64,000 nucleotides of DNA from Marinomonas sp. THO17 (GCF_040436405.1 NZ_AP031575.1:2064501-2128500), one strand, 5' to 3'. Positions 29,050 to 39,179 are shown, counted from the first letter of the stretch. The notes: generated by a model not told the origin, from the letters alone. Made by a program: numbers and translations.

Positions 29050-29601
29050 TTAATTGTTACGAGACAGAGATTCTACATCAATACGGCCTGAGCGATTAAT
29101 CACTCTAGGACGCTCATCGACATACATGACAGACACATCAAAAGTGGTGTTTTTAAGCATGATCTTGGTATAGTCTCGCAACCACCATTCCACTTCCCCA
29201 ACATTATCCGTCAGGCTACCCACACTGGGAACGCCATACTTGTTGAACAAGAGCTCACCTAAAGCACTACGTTTAGAGTCACTTTCCACCACACCAGACA
29301 ATAAAGCTTTTTCTATAAAACCAGAGTCATTGCTATAGACAATCAAATCTGTGACACCCAAAATACCTTCTGGTCCCAAACTAAAGCTTTCTACACCTTC
29401 TTCTTGATAAGAAGGGTAACCCTCAACCCCCATGGATTTAAGATGTTCTTCTAAATCCGTGAGTTTAAGATTATTGAAAGGTAAACCAAACAATTCTGAC
29501 GTTGCCGCCACACGCACCACGTTCGGTTGCGTATTCGCCCATAAATACTGAGTCACCAAGAAAGACAAGGCGAGAACAGCAGAAGCAATCAGCTTAAGCA
29601 T
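29050..29601 (-). CDS. Exported protein of unknown function
   Basis: A 183-residue protein with a typical signal peptide (MLKLIASAVLALSFLVTQ, cleavage probably after LWA around residue 22) and an acidic mature part. No motif that I recognise is present; the segments LTDLEEHLKSMGVEGY and ALGELLFNKYGVPSVG suggest a compact alpha/beta domain, somewhat like small periplasmic proteins of the SmpA/OmlA size class. It lies upstream of the DUF3392 gene in an apparent two-gene operon and is divergent from the uridine kinase gene. Confidence 0.6.
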   Translation of the reverse strand: MLKLIASAVLALSFLVTQYLWANTQPNVVRVAATSELFGLPFNNLKLTDLEEHLKSMGVEGYPSYQEEGVESFSLGPEGILGVTDLIVYSNDSGFIEKALLSGVVESDSKRSALGELLFNKYGVPSVGSLTDNVGEVEWWLRDYTKIMLKNTTFDVSVMYVDERPRVINRSGRIDVESLSRNN

Positions 29602-29732
29602 GAAACTATCCCTACATACATCGATATTCCACTTTTTACGACACTAAAAACACACAACCTGTTATATAATACAACACGATTCGCTCCGACAACTCAAGGA
29701 GCACAGACGGTTTATTTTATTTGAGGTAATAC

Positions 29733-30344
29733 ATGGCACTTGTTATTGGCATCACTGGAGTATCTGGCAGCGGAAAAAGTCGACTTTGCTCCTTACTAGC
29801 AGAAGGCCAAGATTCAAAAATTACGGTTCTTTGCCAAGACAGCTTTTATAATGGCTGCGGTAGCATAGACCCGGATGTCTACAACTTCGATGATTTAAGT
29901 TCATTAGATATAGAAAGCCTGACATTGGCCATTCATAACTGCAAAAATCGTCAACAACCAAATGAAATTCCTGTGTACGATCATTCTCAACACAAGCGTG
30001 TTGGCTATCGTAACTTAGAACCCACTCACGTGGTTTTGGTGGAAGGTCATATGATGTTCCAAGATCCGGGCATTCGGGATGCTGTGGACTATCTATTGTT
30101 TGTCGATACTGATATGGACATCGCCATTGTACGTCGCTTGAAACGAGACATAGCAGAGCGTGGCCGCGACGTAAATGAAGTGACCAGCCGTTACATGCGC
30201 CATGTACGCCAAGCCGCCATTAAAACCATCGGCATTCGTGATAAAGCGGACTTTATTATCCCTAATAATCAAAGCTTCACCAATGCGGCCAATTTATTAC
30301 GCAGCCACATTGATTATCTACTCAAAGAAAAAGGCGCTAAATAA
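29733..30344 (+). CDS. udk: Uridine kinase
   Basis: A 203-residue P-loop kinase. The Walker A motif GVSGSGKS lies at residues 9-16. QDSFYNGC, YNFDDLSSLD, PVYDHSQHKR and the arginine-rich RRLKRDIAERGRDVNEV lid match uridine kinases. It phosphorylates uridine/cytidine for pyrimidine salvage. TTGAGG precedes the ATG. The stop codon is embedded in the terminator hairpin that follows. A phosphoribulokinase-type paralogue is possible but less likely. Confidence 0.88.
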   Translation: MALVIGITGVSGSGKSRLCSLLAEGQDSKITVLCQDSFYNGCGSIDPDVYNFDDLSSLDIESLTLAIHNCKNRQQPNEIPVYDHSQHKRVGYRNLEPTHVVLVEGHMMFQDPGIRDAVDYLLFVDTDMDIAIVRRLKRDIAERGRDVNEVTSRYMRHVRQAAIKTIGIRDKADFIIPNNQSFTNAANLLRSHIDYLLKEKGAK

Positions 30345-30355
30345 GCGCCTTTTTT
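30330..30355 (+). terminator. Terminator overlapping the udk stop
   Basis: AAGGCGC pairs with GCGCCTT around a short loop that contains the stop codon and is followed by TTTT. It ends udk transcription against the convergent dnaJ. Confidence 0.85.
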
Positions 30356-30390
30356 ATGAAACTTGACCCGTCCTAGAATAGGGTTAACCC

Positions 30391-31518
30391 TTACTTCTTA
30401 ATATCATCAAAGAAGCGTTTAACCCCATCAAACCAACTTTTTTGTTTTGGAGAATGATCCGTACCTTCTCCCATGGTTTCCGCTAACTCAGTAAGCAACT
30501 CTTGTTGACGCGCTGTTAAGTTCACAGGGGTTTCCACCACCACTTTACAGATCAAATCACCCACTGGGCCACCACGAACTGGTTTCACACCCTTATTACG
30601 CAGACGGAATAATTTACCTGTCTGACATTCCGCAGTCACTTTCAAACGCACACGACCATCTAATGTGGGCACATCAATTTCGCCACCTAATGCCGCAGTG
30701 GTGAAGCTTATGGGCACTTCACAATACAAGTTCGCACCATCACGCTCAAAGATACTGTGCGGTTTTACCGACACCTGAACAAATAGATCTCCCGCTGGAC
30801 CACCATGAGTACCGGCTTCGCCTTCACCAGACAAACGAATACGGTCGCCGGTGTCTACTCCGGCAGGAATTTTCACATTCAGTGTTTTGTATTCTTGCTT
30901 GCGACCTTGACCATGACAATCAGGGCAAGGATCAGCAATCACCTGACCTTGGCCGTGGCACTCTGGACATGTCTGCTGCACCGAAAAGAAACCTTGTGAC
31001 ATGCGCACTTGACCAGCACCGCCACAAGTTCCACATGTCTTCGGAGTAGACCCTTTCTTAGCGCCTGTGCCATCACAAGTATTACACGACACCAAAGTTG
31101 GAATACGAATTTTCTCTTCGCAACCCCAAACTGCTTGCTCTAAATCCAGTTCTAAAGTGTAACGTAAGTCGGAACCACGACGCGTACGGCTTTGACCACC
31201 GCCACCGCCGCCGCCAAAGATGTCACCAAATACGTCACCAAAAATATCACTGAAACCACCTGCACCGGCACCGCCAAAGCCACCTGCTTGACCACTTACG
31301 CCTTCATGACCAAAACGATCATAAGCCGAACGTTTTTCTTCAGAAGACAATACTTCATAGGCTTCAGCCAGTTCCTTGAATTTATCAAGTGCTTCTGGGT
31401 TATCTGGGTTCTTGTCCGGGTGATACTTATTCGCTAAAGAGCGATAAGCTTTTTTAATCTCTTTCTTATCCGCGCTTTTGGACACCCCAAGAACGTCGTA
31501 ATAGTCTCTTTTGCTCAT
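30391..31518 (-). CDS. dnaJ: Chaperone DnaJ
   Basis: A 375-residue type I Hsp40. It has a J domain at residues 1-70 with the HPD motif (YHPDKNPDN), a Gly/Phe-rich linker ([18 protein letters not shown]), four CxxCxGxG zinc motifs ([32 protein letters not shown]) and a carboxy-terminal substrate-binding part. It stimulates DnaK ATP hydrolysis. It lies 140 bp after dnaK, behind two stem-loops, so its level may be lowered relative to dnaK. Confidence 0.97.
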   Translation of the reverse strand: MSKRDYYDVLGVSKSADKKEIKKAYRSLANKYHPDKNPDNPEALDKFKELAEAYEVLSSEEKRSAYDRFGHEGVSGQAGGFGGAGAGGFSDIFGDVFGDIFGGGGGGGQSRTRRGSDLRYTLELDLEQAVWGCEEKIRIPTLVSCNTCDGTGAKKGSTPKTCGTCGGAGQVRMSQGFFSVQQTCPECHGQGQVIADPCPDCHGQGRKQEYKTLNVKIPAGVDTGDRIRLSGEGEAGTHGGPAGDLFVQVSVKPHSIFERDGANLYCEVPISFTTAALGGEIDVPTLDGRVRLKVTAECQTGKLFRLRNKGVKPVRGGPVGDLICKVVVETPVNLTARQQELLTELAETMGEGTDHSPKQKSWFDGVKRFFDDIKK

Positions 31519-31592
31519 CGCAGGTATTCCTGAATAGTAAAAGTCTGCATATCTTATTTAAACAAGCATTCAAGCCCTTGATTAAACAGCAA

Positions 31593-31638
31593 GGCACGGT
31601 ATTAACCGTGCCTGCCATCGCCTGCCTCACAATGAGGC
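31593..31638. other. Two stem-loops in the dnaK-dnaJ gap
   Basis: GCCTCA/TGAGGC (31624-31638) and GGCACGGT/ACCGTGCC (31593-31612) follow each other. On the minus strand, the direction of dnaK-dnaJ transcription, neither is followed by a strong T-run. They are more likely processing or partial-termination elements than full terminators. Confidence 0.5.
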
Positions 31639-31658
31639 GGTTTTTTCAGCATCGACGA

Positions 31659-33575
31659 TTATTTTTTATCGTCTTTTACTTCTTCAAACTCCGCGTCTAC
31701 TGCATCGTCCTGAGGTTGCGCTTGTTCTGCACCTTCAGCCGCACCTGCAGCCGCTTCAGCATCTGCGTACATCTTCTGAGCCAAAGAACTAGACGCTTGC
31801 GTCAAGGCATTGGTTTTCTCTTCGATTTTCTCTTTATCGTTAGAAGTGAGCGCTTCTTCCAATTCAGAGATCGCTGTTTCGATCGCCGTTTTCTCTTCTT
31901 CAGTGGCTTTATCACCAGCATCTGCAAGGGTCTTACGTGTCGCGTGGATCATACCGTCAGCTGTGTTACGAACTTGTACAAGCTCTTCAAACTTACGATC
32001 TTCTTCCGCGTTCGCTTCCGCATCTTGTACCATTTGTTCGACTTCTTCATCGCTTAGACCAGAAGACGCTTTGATGACGATAGACTGCTCTTTACCAGTC
32101 GCTTTGTCTTTCGCAGAGACACTCAAAATACCGTTGGCATCAATGTCGAAGCTTACTTCGATTTGTGGCACACCACGTGGTGCAGGTGGAATGTCTGCCA
32201 AGTCGAAACGACCTAGAGATTTATTCTGCGACGCTTGCTTACGCTCACCCTGCAAGGCATGGATAGTTACCGCATTTTGGTTGTCTTCTGCCGTCGAGAA
32301 GGTTTGCGATTTCTTAGTAGGAATCGTCGTGTTCTTCTCAATCAAAGTGGTCATCACGCCACCCATTGTCTCGATACCTAAAGACAGAGGAGTCACGTCT
32401 AGCAATAGAACGTCTTTCACGTCACCGGCCAATACTGCACCTTGGATAGACGCACCAATGGCAACCGCTTCGTCAGGGTTCACATCTTTACGTGGCTCTT
32501 TGCCAAAGAACTCAGAGACTTTTGCTTGCACCAAAGGCATACGAGTCTGACCACCTACCAAGATAACTTCGTCGATATCAGAAGCAGACAAATCAGCATC
32601 TTTCAGTGCTTGGCGGCATGGTTCTAAAGACTTAACAACAAGCTCTTCAACCAAGGCTTCCAACTTAGAACGCGTCAATTTCACATTCAAGTGCTTAGGA
32701 CCAGTCGCATCCGCGGTGATATAAGGTAAGTTCACTTCTGTTTGAGAAGAAGATGACAGCTCAACTTTCGCTTTCTCACCCGCTTCTTTTAGACGCTGAA
32801 GCGCTAATGGATCGTTGTGTAGATCGATGCCTGTGTCTTTCTTAAATTCAGCTGCTAAGAATTCGATCACACGCATGTCGAAGTCTTCACCACCTAGGAA
32901 AGTGTCACCATTGGTAGACAATACTTCGAATTGCTTCTCACCATCGACATCTGCAATCTCAATGATAGAGATATCGAAAGTACCACCACCAAGGTCATAT
33001 ACCGCGATAGTAGAATCACCAGAGTTTTTATCTAGGCCATAAGCCAAGGCAGCAGCTGTTGGCTCGTTGATAATACGTTTTACATCAAGACCCGCAATTT
33101 TACCTGCGTCTTTAGTGGCTTGACGCTGAGAGTCATTGAAGTAAGCAGGAACCGTGATAACCGCTTCAGTAACGGCTTCACCTAGATAGTCTTCTGCTGT
33201 TTTCTTCATTTTCTTTAGAACTTCAGCAGAAATCTGTGGTGGTGCTTTTTTGTCACCCTTGATTTCTACCCAAGCATCGCCATTTTCCGCAGAGATGATT
33301 TTGTAAGGCACCATAGAAATGTCTTTCTGTACCACATCATCCTCGAAACGACGACCAATCAAACGCTTAACAGCAAACAAAGTATTGGTTGGGTTGGTAA
33401 CCGCTTGTCGTTTCGCTGATTGACCCACTAACACTTCACCGTCGTCTGCAAAGGCAACAATAGAAGGTGTCGTACGATCACCCTCGGCGTTTTCAATTAC
33501 ACGCGCTTTTTCACCATCAAGAACAGCTACACAAGAGTTAGTTGTCCCTAGGTCGATACCAATGATTTTACCCAT
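31659..33575 (-). CDS. dnaK: Chaperone DnaK (Hsp70)
   Basis: A 638-residue Hsp70 chaperone. The nucleotide-binding domain starts with [27 protein letters not shown] and [13 protein letters not shown] follow, and the linker [16 protein letters not shown] leads into the substrate-binding domain. The start at 33575 gives the standard [10 protein letters not shown] and has GGAG upstream; a frame extension of five residues is not used. It is in the grpE-dnaK-dnaJ order, and a sigma-32-like promoter lies directly ahead in addition to that before grpE. Confidence 0.98.
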   Translation of the reverse strand: MGKIIGIDLGTTNSCVAVLDGEKARVIENAEGDRTTPSIVAFADDGEVLVGQSAKRQAVTNPTNTLFAVKRLIGRRFEDDVVQKDISMVPYKIISAENGDAWVEIKGDKKAPPQISAEVLKKMKKTAEDYLGEAVTEAVITVPAYFNDSQRQATKDAGKIAGLDVKRIINEPTAAALAYGLDKNSGDSTIAVYDLGGGTFDISIIEIADVDGEKQFEVLSTNGDTFLGGEDFDMRVIEFLAAEFKKDTGIDLHNDPLALQRLKEAGEKAKVELSSSSQTEVNLPYITADATGPKHLNVKLTRSKLEALVEELVVKSLEPCRQALKDADLSASDIDEVILVGGQTRMPLVQAKVSEFFGKEPRKDVNPDEAVAIGASIQGAVLAGDVKDVLLLDVTPLSLGIETMGGVMTTLIEKNTTIPTKKSQTFSTAEDNQNAVTIHALQGERKQASQNKSLGRFDLADIPPAPRGVPQIEVSFDIDANGILSVSAKDKATGKEQSIVIKASSGLSDEEVEQMVQDAEANAEEDRKFEELVQVRNTADGMIHATRKTLADAGDKATEEEKTAIETAISELEEALTSNDKEKIEEKTNALTQASSSLAQKMYADAEAAAGAAEGAEQAQPQDDAVDAEFEEVKDDKK

Positions 33576-33620
33576 CGCTTGTTTCTCCAATAAATTCGTT
33601 TATAACAAAGTTAATTCTGT

Positions 33621-33648
33621 ATTTGGGTCCGCTTAAATACTTTTCAAG
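33621..33648 (-). promoter_or_regulatory. Sigma-32-like promoter before dnaK
   Basis: On the minus strand CTTGAAA (33642-33648) and ACCCAAAT (33621-33628) are separated by 13 bases. This fits the heat-shock consensus CTTGAAA / CCCCATnT with two changes in the -10. It would give dnaK its own heat-inducible start. Confidence 0.6.
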
Positions 33649-33676
33649 CGTCCAGTGTCAAAAAAATGACGGTATT

Positions 33677-34252
33677 TTATGCCGCGCTTGAAACCACCAC
33701 CATTGCTGGTCTCAACAGACGTCCGTGCAGGGTATAACCCTTTTGCACAACATCCATTACCGTATTGGGTTCCAATTCAGGATTGGGCACCATGGTCATG
33801 GCCTGATGCAATTCTGGGTTGAAAGGTTCGCCATGTGGATCAACGGCTTTAATTTCAAAACGTCCCAAAGTTTCAAGCAAATCTTTCAGGGTCAATTCCA
33901 CCCCTTCGCGTACCGGGTCGGTTTCTTCTGTGTCGGTCGCTGACGTAAGGGCTCGCTCTAGGTTATCCGCTACGTTGATGATGGCTTTAGCAAATTTTTC
34001 CAAGCCAAACTTGTGCGCTTTTTCAACGTCTTGTTCCGCACGACGACGAACGTTTTGCGCATCCGCCTGGGCACGCAGCGCCGCTTCTTTGTATTGCGCT
34101 ACTTCTTCCAACGCTTTGGCAAGCTCATCGTCTGCTTCGGCTTCTAACACTTCCACTTCGGGCTCAAGCAGCTCTTCTACTGCTTCGGTTTGCGTTTCAT
34201 TTTGCAAATCTTGCTCCGCCTCTTGGTTAGCACTTTTTTGCTGATCACTCAT
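33677..34252 (-). CDS. grpE: Nucleotide exchange factor GrpE
   Basis: A 191-residue GrpE. An acidic amino-terminal region and a long coiled coil (about 50-100) lead to the segments [19 protein letters not shown] and NLERAL, then the beta domain with [21 protein letters not shown] and [16 protein letters not shown]. The start at 34252 (MSDQQKS) is chosen because a strong sigma-32 promoter lies just upstream; a longer frame would run through that promoter. It exchanges ADP on DnaK. Confidence 0.96.
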   Translation of the reverse strand: MSDQQKSANQEAEQDLQNETQTEAVEELLEPEVEVLEAEADDELAKALEEVAQYKEAALRAQADAQNVRRRAEQDVEKAHKFGLEKFAKAIINVADNLERALTSATDTEETDPVREGVELTLKDLLETLGRFEIKAVDPHGEPFNPELHQAMTMVPNPELEPNTVMDVVQKGYTLHGRLLRPAMVVVSSAA

Positions 34253-34297
34253 CTTTATAACTCCAAATAACAGAAACTCTCTTTCTCTGTGCTGGGT

Positions 34298-34324
34298 ATA
34301 TGGGGACAGCTTTTTACCTTTCAA
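34298..34324 (-). promoter_or_regulatory. Sigma-32 heat-shock promoter before grpE
   Basis: On the minus strand TTGAAA (34319-34324) and CCCCATAT (34298-34305) are separated by 13 bases, a near-perfect heat-shock promoter. It lies 46 bp before the grpE start and sets that start. Confidence 0.82.
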
Positions 34325-34390
34325 TACTAAATCCGCATAAAATTTATGGCGATTAATTGTCCAAGCAAGACTTGTCAAAAAACAAACAAA

Positions 34391-34410
34391 TACTGTATAA
34401 ATAACCATAT
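34391..34410 (+). promoter_or_regulatory. Weak LexA-box-like site before recN
   Basis: TACTGTATAAATAACCATAT has a good left half of an SOS box (CTGT with an AT-rich spacer) but a poor right half. recN is an SOS gene in enteric bacteria, which makes the site plausible; the match alone is not convincing. Confidence 0.35.
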
Positions 34411-34437
34411 AAAAATTTTCTCTTTATGGAGCCGACT

Positions 34438-36108
34438 ATGCTAACCAGCATCGCCATTTCGAACTTTGCTATTGTGGAGTCCTTGGAGCTTGAGTTTAAG
34501 CAAGGCATGACAGTGATTTCCGGTGAAACGGGTGCCGGTAAATCCATCATGGTGGACGCCTTATCTTTGTGCTTGGGCGACAGAACCGATGCCGGGGTGG
34601 TGCGTCATGGGGAGAAAAAAGCCGATATTAGCGCCAGCTTCGACATTCAACTTTACCCTGACGTGCAAGAATGGCTTGAAGAAAGAGACCTAGAACAAGA
34701 CCAGCACTGCATATTGCGTCGCGTGATTAGCAAAGAAGGCCGCTCTAAAGCCTATATTAATGGCCGTCCTTGCACTTTAAACGATCTCAAGGAAGTTGGC
34801 AGTCAGCTCGTCGACATTCATGGTCAGCATGAACATCAGTCGCTTTTAAAAAAGCACGCACAGCGTCAACAATTAGACGAATATGGCCAACTCACCGAAC
34901 TCGCAAAACAAGTTCATCAACAATATGCTGTCTGGCGTCAATTAAAAGACGAACTCTTTGCTAAGCAAAATCAATCGGCTGAACAGGAAGCCAAAGTACA
35001 ACTACTCTCTTATCAAGCTCAAGAGTTAGCACAGCTCGATCTAAAAGAAGGTGAAATCGAATCTTTAGAACAAGAACAAACCTTTTTATCCAATATTGCT
35101 GACTCGCAAATGAAAGCCTATCAAGCGAGCAATCTATTAGCAGATAACGAAGAAGGCAGCATTTGCTCTTTATTGAATCAAGCCATCAACAGCGCCAGCC
35201 AGATAAACCCTCAAACTCAAGCCCTTGAAGGCGCATTGGAAATGATGAATTCCGCTTTGATTCAGGCACAGGAAGCTACGGAAAGCTTACGCCACTATCA
35301 AGATACCCTTGAACAAGACCCGGAGCGATTAAGTGTCATTGAAAGCCGCTTATCAGATATTTACGACACAGCTCGTCGTCATAAATGTCTACCAGAGGCC
35401 TTACTGTCATTGCGCGAAAGCGTGGAAAACGAGCTCACTCAAATTCAAGGTGGCGAAGAAAGTTTGGAAGTTTTGAAAGAAAAAGAAGAGCAAGCTTACG
35501 AGCAACTTACCGCTCTGGCCACCACGCTAACCGAAAAGCGCATCGTCACCAAAGACGAATTGGCTCAAAAAGTAGAAGAGCAGATTCACGCTTTAGGCAT
35601 GCCTCACGCACGTTTCTATATTCAGTGCCAGCCACTTAACCAAGTAACGGCCAATGGCTTTGAAGATATTGAATACATGATTGCCTCTAACCCGGGTCAA
35701 CCTGCGCAAGCCTTACGCAAAGTTGCTTCTGGTGGTGAATTATCGCGTATCAGTTTGGGCATTCAGGTAGTAACGGCTCACACTTCCACCATTCCCACCT
35801 TGGTATTTGATGAAGTAGATGTGGGCATTAGTGGCGGTATTGCCGAAGTGGTTGGTCGTATGTTGCGCTCAGTAGGCCAACGGGGGCAAGTCTTCTCGGT
35901 CACTCACTTAGCGCAAGTAGCTGCCCAAGGTCATCAACATTTACGTGTCAGTAAAAAAGTCGCCAATGATGCAACCTCTTCACAGGTTGAAATATTGAAA
36001 GAGCAGGATCGCACACAAGAAATAGCGCGTTTACTAGGCGGCATTGAACTGACGGAACAAACCCTAGCCCACGCTCGTGAAATGCTTAGCAACGTCCAGT
36101 TGCAATAG
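34438..36108 (+). CDS. recN: DNA repair protein RecN
   Basis: A 556-residue SMC-like ATPase that helps repair double-strand breaks. Walker A GETGAGKS lies near residue 28. A long coiled-coil region spans about 150-360. The signature VASGGELSRISLGIQ and Walker B TLVFDEVDVGISGG are at the carboxy-terminal side. The start at 34438 has GGAG 6 bp upstream; an in-frame ATG 12 bp earlier overlaps that ribosome-binding site. It is divergent from grpE, the usual gammaproteobacterial arrangement. Confidence 0.96.
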   Translation: MLTSIAISNFAIVESLELEFKQGMTVISGETGAGKSIMVDALSLCLGDRTDAGVVRHGEKKADISASFDIQLYPDVQEWLEERDLEQDQHCILRRVISKEGRSKAYINGRPCTLNDLKEVGSQLVDIHGQHEHQSLLKKHAQRQQLDEYGQLTELAKQVHQQYAVWRQLKDELFAKQNQSAEQEAKVQLLSYQAQELAQLDLKEGEIESLEQEQTFLSNIADSQMKAYQASNLLADNEEGSICSLLNQAINSASQINPQTQALEGALEMMNSALIQAQEATESLRHYQDTLEQDPERLSVIESRLSDIYDTARRHKCLPEALLSLRESVENELTQIQGGEESLEVLKEKEEQAYEQLTALATTLTEKRIVTKDELAQKVEEQIHALGMPHARFYIQCQPLNQVTANGFEDIEYMIASNPGQPAQALRKVASGGELSRISLGIQVVTAHTSTIPTLVFDEVDVGISGGIAEVVGRMLRSVGQRGQVFSVTHLAQVAAQGHQHLRVSKKVANDATSSQVEILKEQDRTQEIARLLGGIELTEQTLAHAREMLSNVQLQ

Positions 36109-36174
36109 TGTTCAGTGTCATTAAGACAGATCACCAAGGTTATTTAGTCTTTAGCCAATCATCCAATAAAGAAA

Positions 36175-36205
36175 AAGGGCTTAAACCCTAAAAGTTTAAG
36201 CCCTT
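36175..36205 (-). terminator. Terminator after fur
   Basis: AAGGGCTTAAAC (36175-36186) and GTTTAAGCCCTT (36194-36205) form a perfect 12-bp stem. On the minus strand a T-run follows, so it mainly ends fur transcription. It may also stop recN. Confidence 0.82.
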
Positions 36206-36306
36206 CCGTTGCTCACAAAGAATGCCACCGTAAAGCGGCATCCTTCGCTATTGCTCTTAAATTCATTATTTTTGAATGAACTGTGCTTGAATTAATCGCG
36301 TTTTAC

Positions 36307-36717
36307 TTATTTTTTCTTTGGACGCACGTATATAATCAAGCTGTGATCTTCAATATCGTAACCATGCTCTTCTGCAATCTCATGTTGACGCTTTTCAATC
36401 ACAGGGTCAACAAATTCGATCACTTTGCCAGTATCCAGACAAATCATATGATCATGGTGATCGCCTTTTTCCAATTCAAATACAGCCGTACCTGCTTCGA
36501 AGTGGTGACGCTTAACTAGCCCTGCGGTCTCGAATTGAGTTAATACACGATAAACCGTTGCCAAACCTACGTCTTCACCTTGATCCAATAAAGTACGATA
36601 AACATCATCTGCACTTAGGTGATGGTCACCCGCTTTTTCAAGAATTTGTAAAATTTTCACTCTAGGCAAGGTTACCTTGAGTCCTGCTTTCTTTAGCTCT
36701 TGATTTTCACTAGTCAT
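36307..36717 (-). CDS. fur: Ferric uptake regulator
   Basis: A 136-residue iron-responsive repressor. The winged helix is at about residues 12-85 (LPRVKILQILEKAGDHHLSA, GLATVYRVLTQFETAGLVKRH). The metal-binding HHDHMICLDTGKVIEF follows. It has a single cysteine there, with Thr in place of the second, and it lacks the cysteine-rich tail of the E. coli protein, as in Pseudomonas Fur. It is divergent from bamE, the standard gammaproteobacterial layout, with a Fur-box-like site between them. Confidence 0.96.
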   Translation of the reverse strand: MTSENQELKKAGLKVTLPRVKILQILEKAGDHHLSADDVYRTLLDQGEDVGLATVYRVLTQFETAGLVKRHHFEAGTAVFELEKGDHHDHMICLDTGKVIEFVDPVIEKRQHEIAEEHGYDIEDHSLIIYVRPKKK

Positions 36718-36743
36718 GAGTCATTCTCTATTTCGATCTTGTT

Positions 36744-36762
36744 GATAATTACTTTATCATTA
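36744..36762. promoter_or_regulatory. Fur-box-like site between fur and bamE
   Basis: GATAATTACTTTATCATTA matches the 19-bp Fur box (GATAATGATAATCATTATC) at most outer positions. It lies 27 bp ahead of fur, consistent with autoregulation. Confidence 0.55.
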
Positions 36763-36787
36763 GCATACCAGACTAAGGATAATACAA

Positions 36788-37105
36788 ATGAAAAAACCAG
36801 TTTTAATTTTATGTACCGCCATGACGCTTAGCGCCTGCAGTCTTTTTCCACCGCCTTACAAAGTGCCAGTTGCTCAAGGCAACCTAATAACACAAGAGCA
36901 GTTTTCACAGCTCGAAATCGGCATGTCAGAATCACAAGTGACATATCTACTGGGCAATCCAATGATCAGAGACACTTTCAAACCCGACGAGTGGCACTAT
37001 CAATACACTTCTCTCTATGCCACCCCAGAGACAAAAAAGAGCGAGATCACCAATTTAGTTCTAACGTTTGACAATGGCGTATTAACAAACATTAAAAACA
37101 ACTAA
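36788..37105 (+). CDS. bamE: Outer membrane assembly lipoprotein BamE
   Basis: A 105-residue lipoprotein (also called SmpA/OmlA), part of the BAM complex that inserts outer-membrane proteins. It has a signal peptide ending in the lipobox LSAC with lipidated Cys17. The BamE fold has QFSQLEIGMSESQVTYLLGNPM and WHYQY. It is divergent from fur and its stop overlaps convergent ratB by 4 bp. Confidence 0.94.
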   Translation: MKKPVLILCTAMTLSACSLFPPPYKVPVAQGNLITQEQFSQLEIGMSESQVTYLLGNPMIRDTFKPDEWHYQYTSLYATPETKKSEITNLVLTFDNGVLTNIKNN

Positions 37106-37386
37106 GCCTTAGAGCTTTTTGCTGCTCGGTTGGCCCTAGCCTGTTTAGGGTCAACTTTTAGCTCACGATACAACTCAACTCGCTCACCTTCTTTTAGTGC
37201 TTGCTGATCGGCATTGCGTACTGCTTTACCAAAAATACCCAGTTTAACACTTTCCACATCCAGTTCAGGAAAGAAGGCATTAATATTAGAACGCCTTACC
37301 GCCTCACGAACGGTGCAGCCTTCTTCCACTTCTAAAGATACAATTTTCTGCTTTTCCGGTAGAGCGTAAGCCACTTCTACTCTCAT
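37102..37386 (-). CDS. ratB: RnfH/RatB family ubiquitin-like protein
   Basis: A 94-residue beta-grasp protein with the family segment VEVAYALPEKQ near the start, then EGCTVREAV, LGIFGKAV and GERVELYRELKVDPKQARANRA. It is paired with ratA, one base apart. I prefer the ATG at 37386, which has GGTGA 6 bp upstream; an ATG 12 bp earlier gives a length closer to E. coli RnfH. The molecular function is not established. Confidence 0.88.
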   Translation of the reverse strand: MRVEVAYALPEKQKIVSLEVEEGCTVREAVRRSNINAFFPELDVESVKLGIFGKAVRNADQQALKEGERVELYRELKVDPKQARANRAAKSSKA

Positions 37387-37387
37387 A

Positions 37388-37819
37388 TTATTCACCATAC
37401 ACGACTTTCGCACGCTTACTGAAAGAATCCACCATGGTATTGGCAATCTGACTAAACACACCACCAAAAGCAAACTTAAGCATGCCGCTTAATTCAAAAT
37501 CAATACTCAAGGCAATTTTACAGCTGTTTGGCGACACTTCCGTAAAACTCCATACACCATGCAAACGCTTAAATGGCCCTTCCACTAACATCATCTCAAT
37601 ACGACGATGCTGCGCCAATAAATTTTTCGTAGTAAACGCCTGCTTTACGGGCCCTTTACCCACTTCCAATGAAGCCACTATTTCGGTCGGAGTTTGCGAT
37701 ATTAACTTAGCACTTAAACAGCCCGGTAAAAATTCAGGGTAAGCATTAATATCATTCACTAAATCATACATTTGCTCACAAGTATAATTAACATGAGCAA
37801 AACGCTCTATATGACTCAA
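37388..37819 (-). CDS. ratA: RatA-type START-domain protein
   Basis: A 143-residue START/coenzyme-Q-binding (COQ10-like) protein. Typical segments are YTCEQMYDLVNDINAYPEFLPGC, FTTKNLLA, GPFKRLHGVWSF and FELSGMLKFAFGGVF. In E. coli RatA was described as a 50S-binding inhibitor of ribosome association; a role in quinone function is also proposed for the COQ10 family. It lies next to smpB and ssrA, as in many gammaproteobacteria. Confidence 0.9.
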   Translation of the reverse strand: MSHIERFAHVNYTCEQMYDLVNDINAYPEFLPGCLSAKLISQTPTEIVASLEVGKGPVKQAFTTKNLLAQHRRIEMMLVEGPFKRLHGVWSFTEVSPNSCKIALSIDFELSGMLKFAFGGVFSQIANTMVDSFSKRAKVVYGE

Positions 37820-37820
37820 A

Positions 37821-39179
37821 CTAAGCTCCTATCCAACCTGCCAAGGTAATCACCACCATAGCAGGGATACTGATGTATTTTAACGTTCTATACCACCATT
37901 CAAAATGGTTACTTTGTTTGGTGATCATTTCATTTTGCAACATGGTACGAGGAATAAACCAAGCCACTAATACAGATAACAAAATCGCCACTACAGGCAA
38001 TAAGATCATTGAAGTAATTTCGTCCAGTAATTCAAAAAAGTTCAAATCAAAGACAATTTTGTTGTCCCAATGATTAAAAGACAACAACACAGCAATACCA
38101 ATAAACCAAACTACAATACCCAACAACAAAGCCGCTTTTAAACGAGCGATGTAAAACTTTTCATGCAACCAAGCAACAAACAATTCCAGCATGGAAATGG
38201 CAGAAGTTAACGCCGCAATCACCAATAAAGCAAAGAACACTCCTGCCACAACTTGACCTGCAGGTACACCACCAAAAATAATAGGCAAAGACACAAAGGT
38301 CAGACTCGGACCCGCTTCCACATCGATTTGAAACGAAAAGACCAAAGGAAAAATTAACAAGCCTGCTAGCAGTGCCACTAACAGATCTACACCAACCACT
38401 ATGCCACATGCTCGCGTAATAGACATACGTTTACTCATGTAAGCACCGTAGGAAAACATGGCCCCCATACCCACACTTAAACTGAATAAAGCCATCCCCA
38501 CTGCCGCCAACACCACATCAAAGGTAATGTCTTGCCAAGACCAGGCAAACATAAACTCCAATGTTTTTGTCATATTGCCTATGGAAATAGAGTAGGCGGC
38601 TAAACCAACCAAAATCAGTATCAAGGCGGGCAACAATATACGCACCAAAGCCGACAAACCTCGCGTAACTGATTGACCTACGGTTAATACCACCAGCACC
38701 ATAAACACAGAATGCCACAGCAACATTTCCGTTGGATTTGCCAACAACCCCTCAAACATAGCTTCAGCGCCAAGCTGACTGATGTCTTTAAATTGTCCTG
38801 ACAAAGCGCGTTCTAAATAGGCAATGGACCAGCCCGCAATCACACTGTAAAAGGTGAGAATGAGAAAGCCGGAAATACCGGCAAGCCAAGGTACAATCAC
38901 CCAAGCTTTATGGACAATGCGACGTTCACTTAAATCATTCACCGTATCAATTGGGTTAGAACGAACCGTTCGACCTAATGCCACTTCTGCTACCAAAACA
39001 GGCAAGCCCACCAGCAACAAACATAGACAATACACCAATAAAAAAGCACCGCCACCGTTTTGCCCTAGTACATAGGGAAACCTCCAAATGTTTCCTAAGC
39101 CGACTGCCGACCCACTGGCCGCAAAAATAAATATCCACGGACTTGACCAAATACCTTGTAAACATCGACTTTCAGGCAT
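37821..39179 (-). CDS. Sodium-dependent transporter, NSS family
   Basis: A 452-residue member of the neurotransmitter:sodium symporter family with about eleven to twelve hydrophobic segments. The amino-terminal signature GSAVGLGNIWRFPYVLGQNGGGAF marks the Na+/substrate site region of TM1. Bacterial members import amino acids with sodium. It ends one base before ratA starts, so the two may share a transcript. The specific amino acid is unknown. Confidence 0.93.
   Translation of the reverse strand: MPESRCLQGIWSSPWIFIFAASGSAVGLGNIWRFPYVLGQNGGGAFLLVYCLCLLLVGLPVLVAEVALGRTVRSNPIDTVNDLSERRIVHKAWVIVPWLAGISGFLILTFYSVIAGWSIAYLERALSGQFKDISQLGAEAMFEGLLANPTEMLLWHSVFMVLVVLTVGQSVTRGLSALVRILLPALILILVGLAAYSISIGNMTKTLEFMFAWSWQDITFDVVLAAVGMALFSLSVGMGAMFSYGAYMSKRMSITRACGIVVGVDLLVALLAGLLIFPLVFSFQIDVEAGPSLTFVSLPIIFGGVPAGQVVAGVFFALLVIAALTSAISMLELFVAWLHEKFYIARLKAALLLGIVVWFIGIAVLLSFNHWDNKIVFDLNFFELLDEITSMILLPVVAILLSVLVAWFIPRTMLQNEMITKQSNHFEWWYRTLKYISIPAMVVITLAGWIGA

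Noticed and set aside
34298..34408. Longer grpE start at 34408
   Set aside because: The sigma-32 promoter lies inside that extension and the added residues look unlike GrpE.
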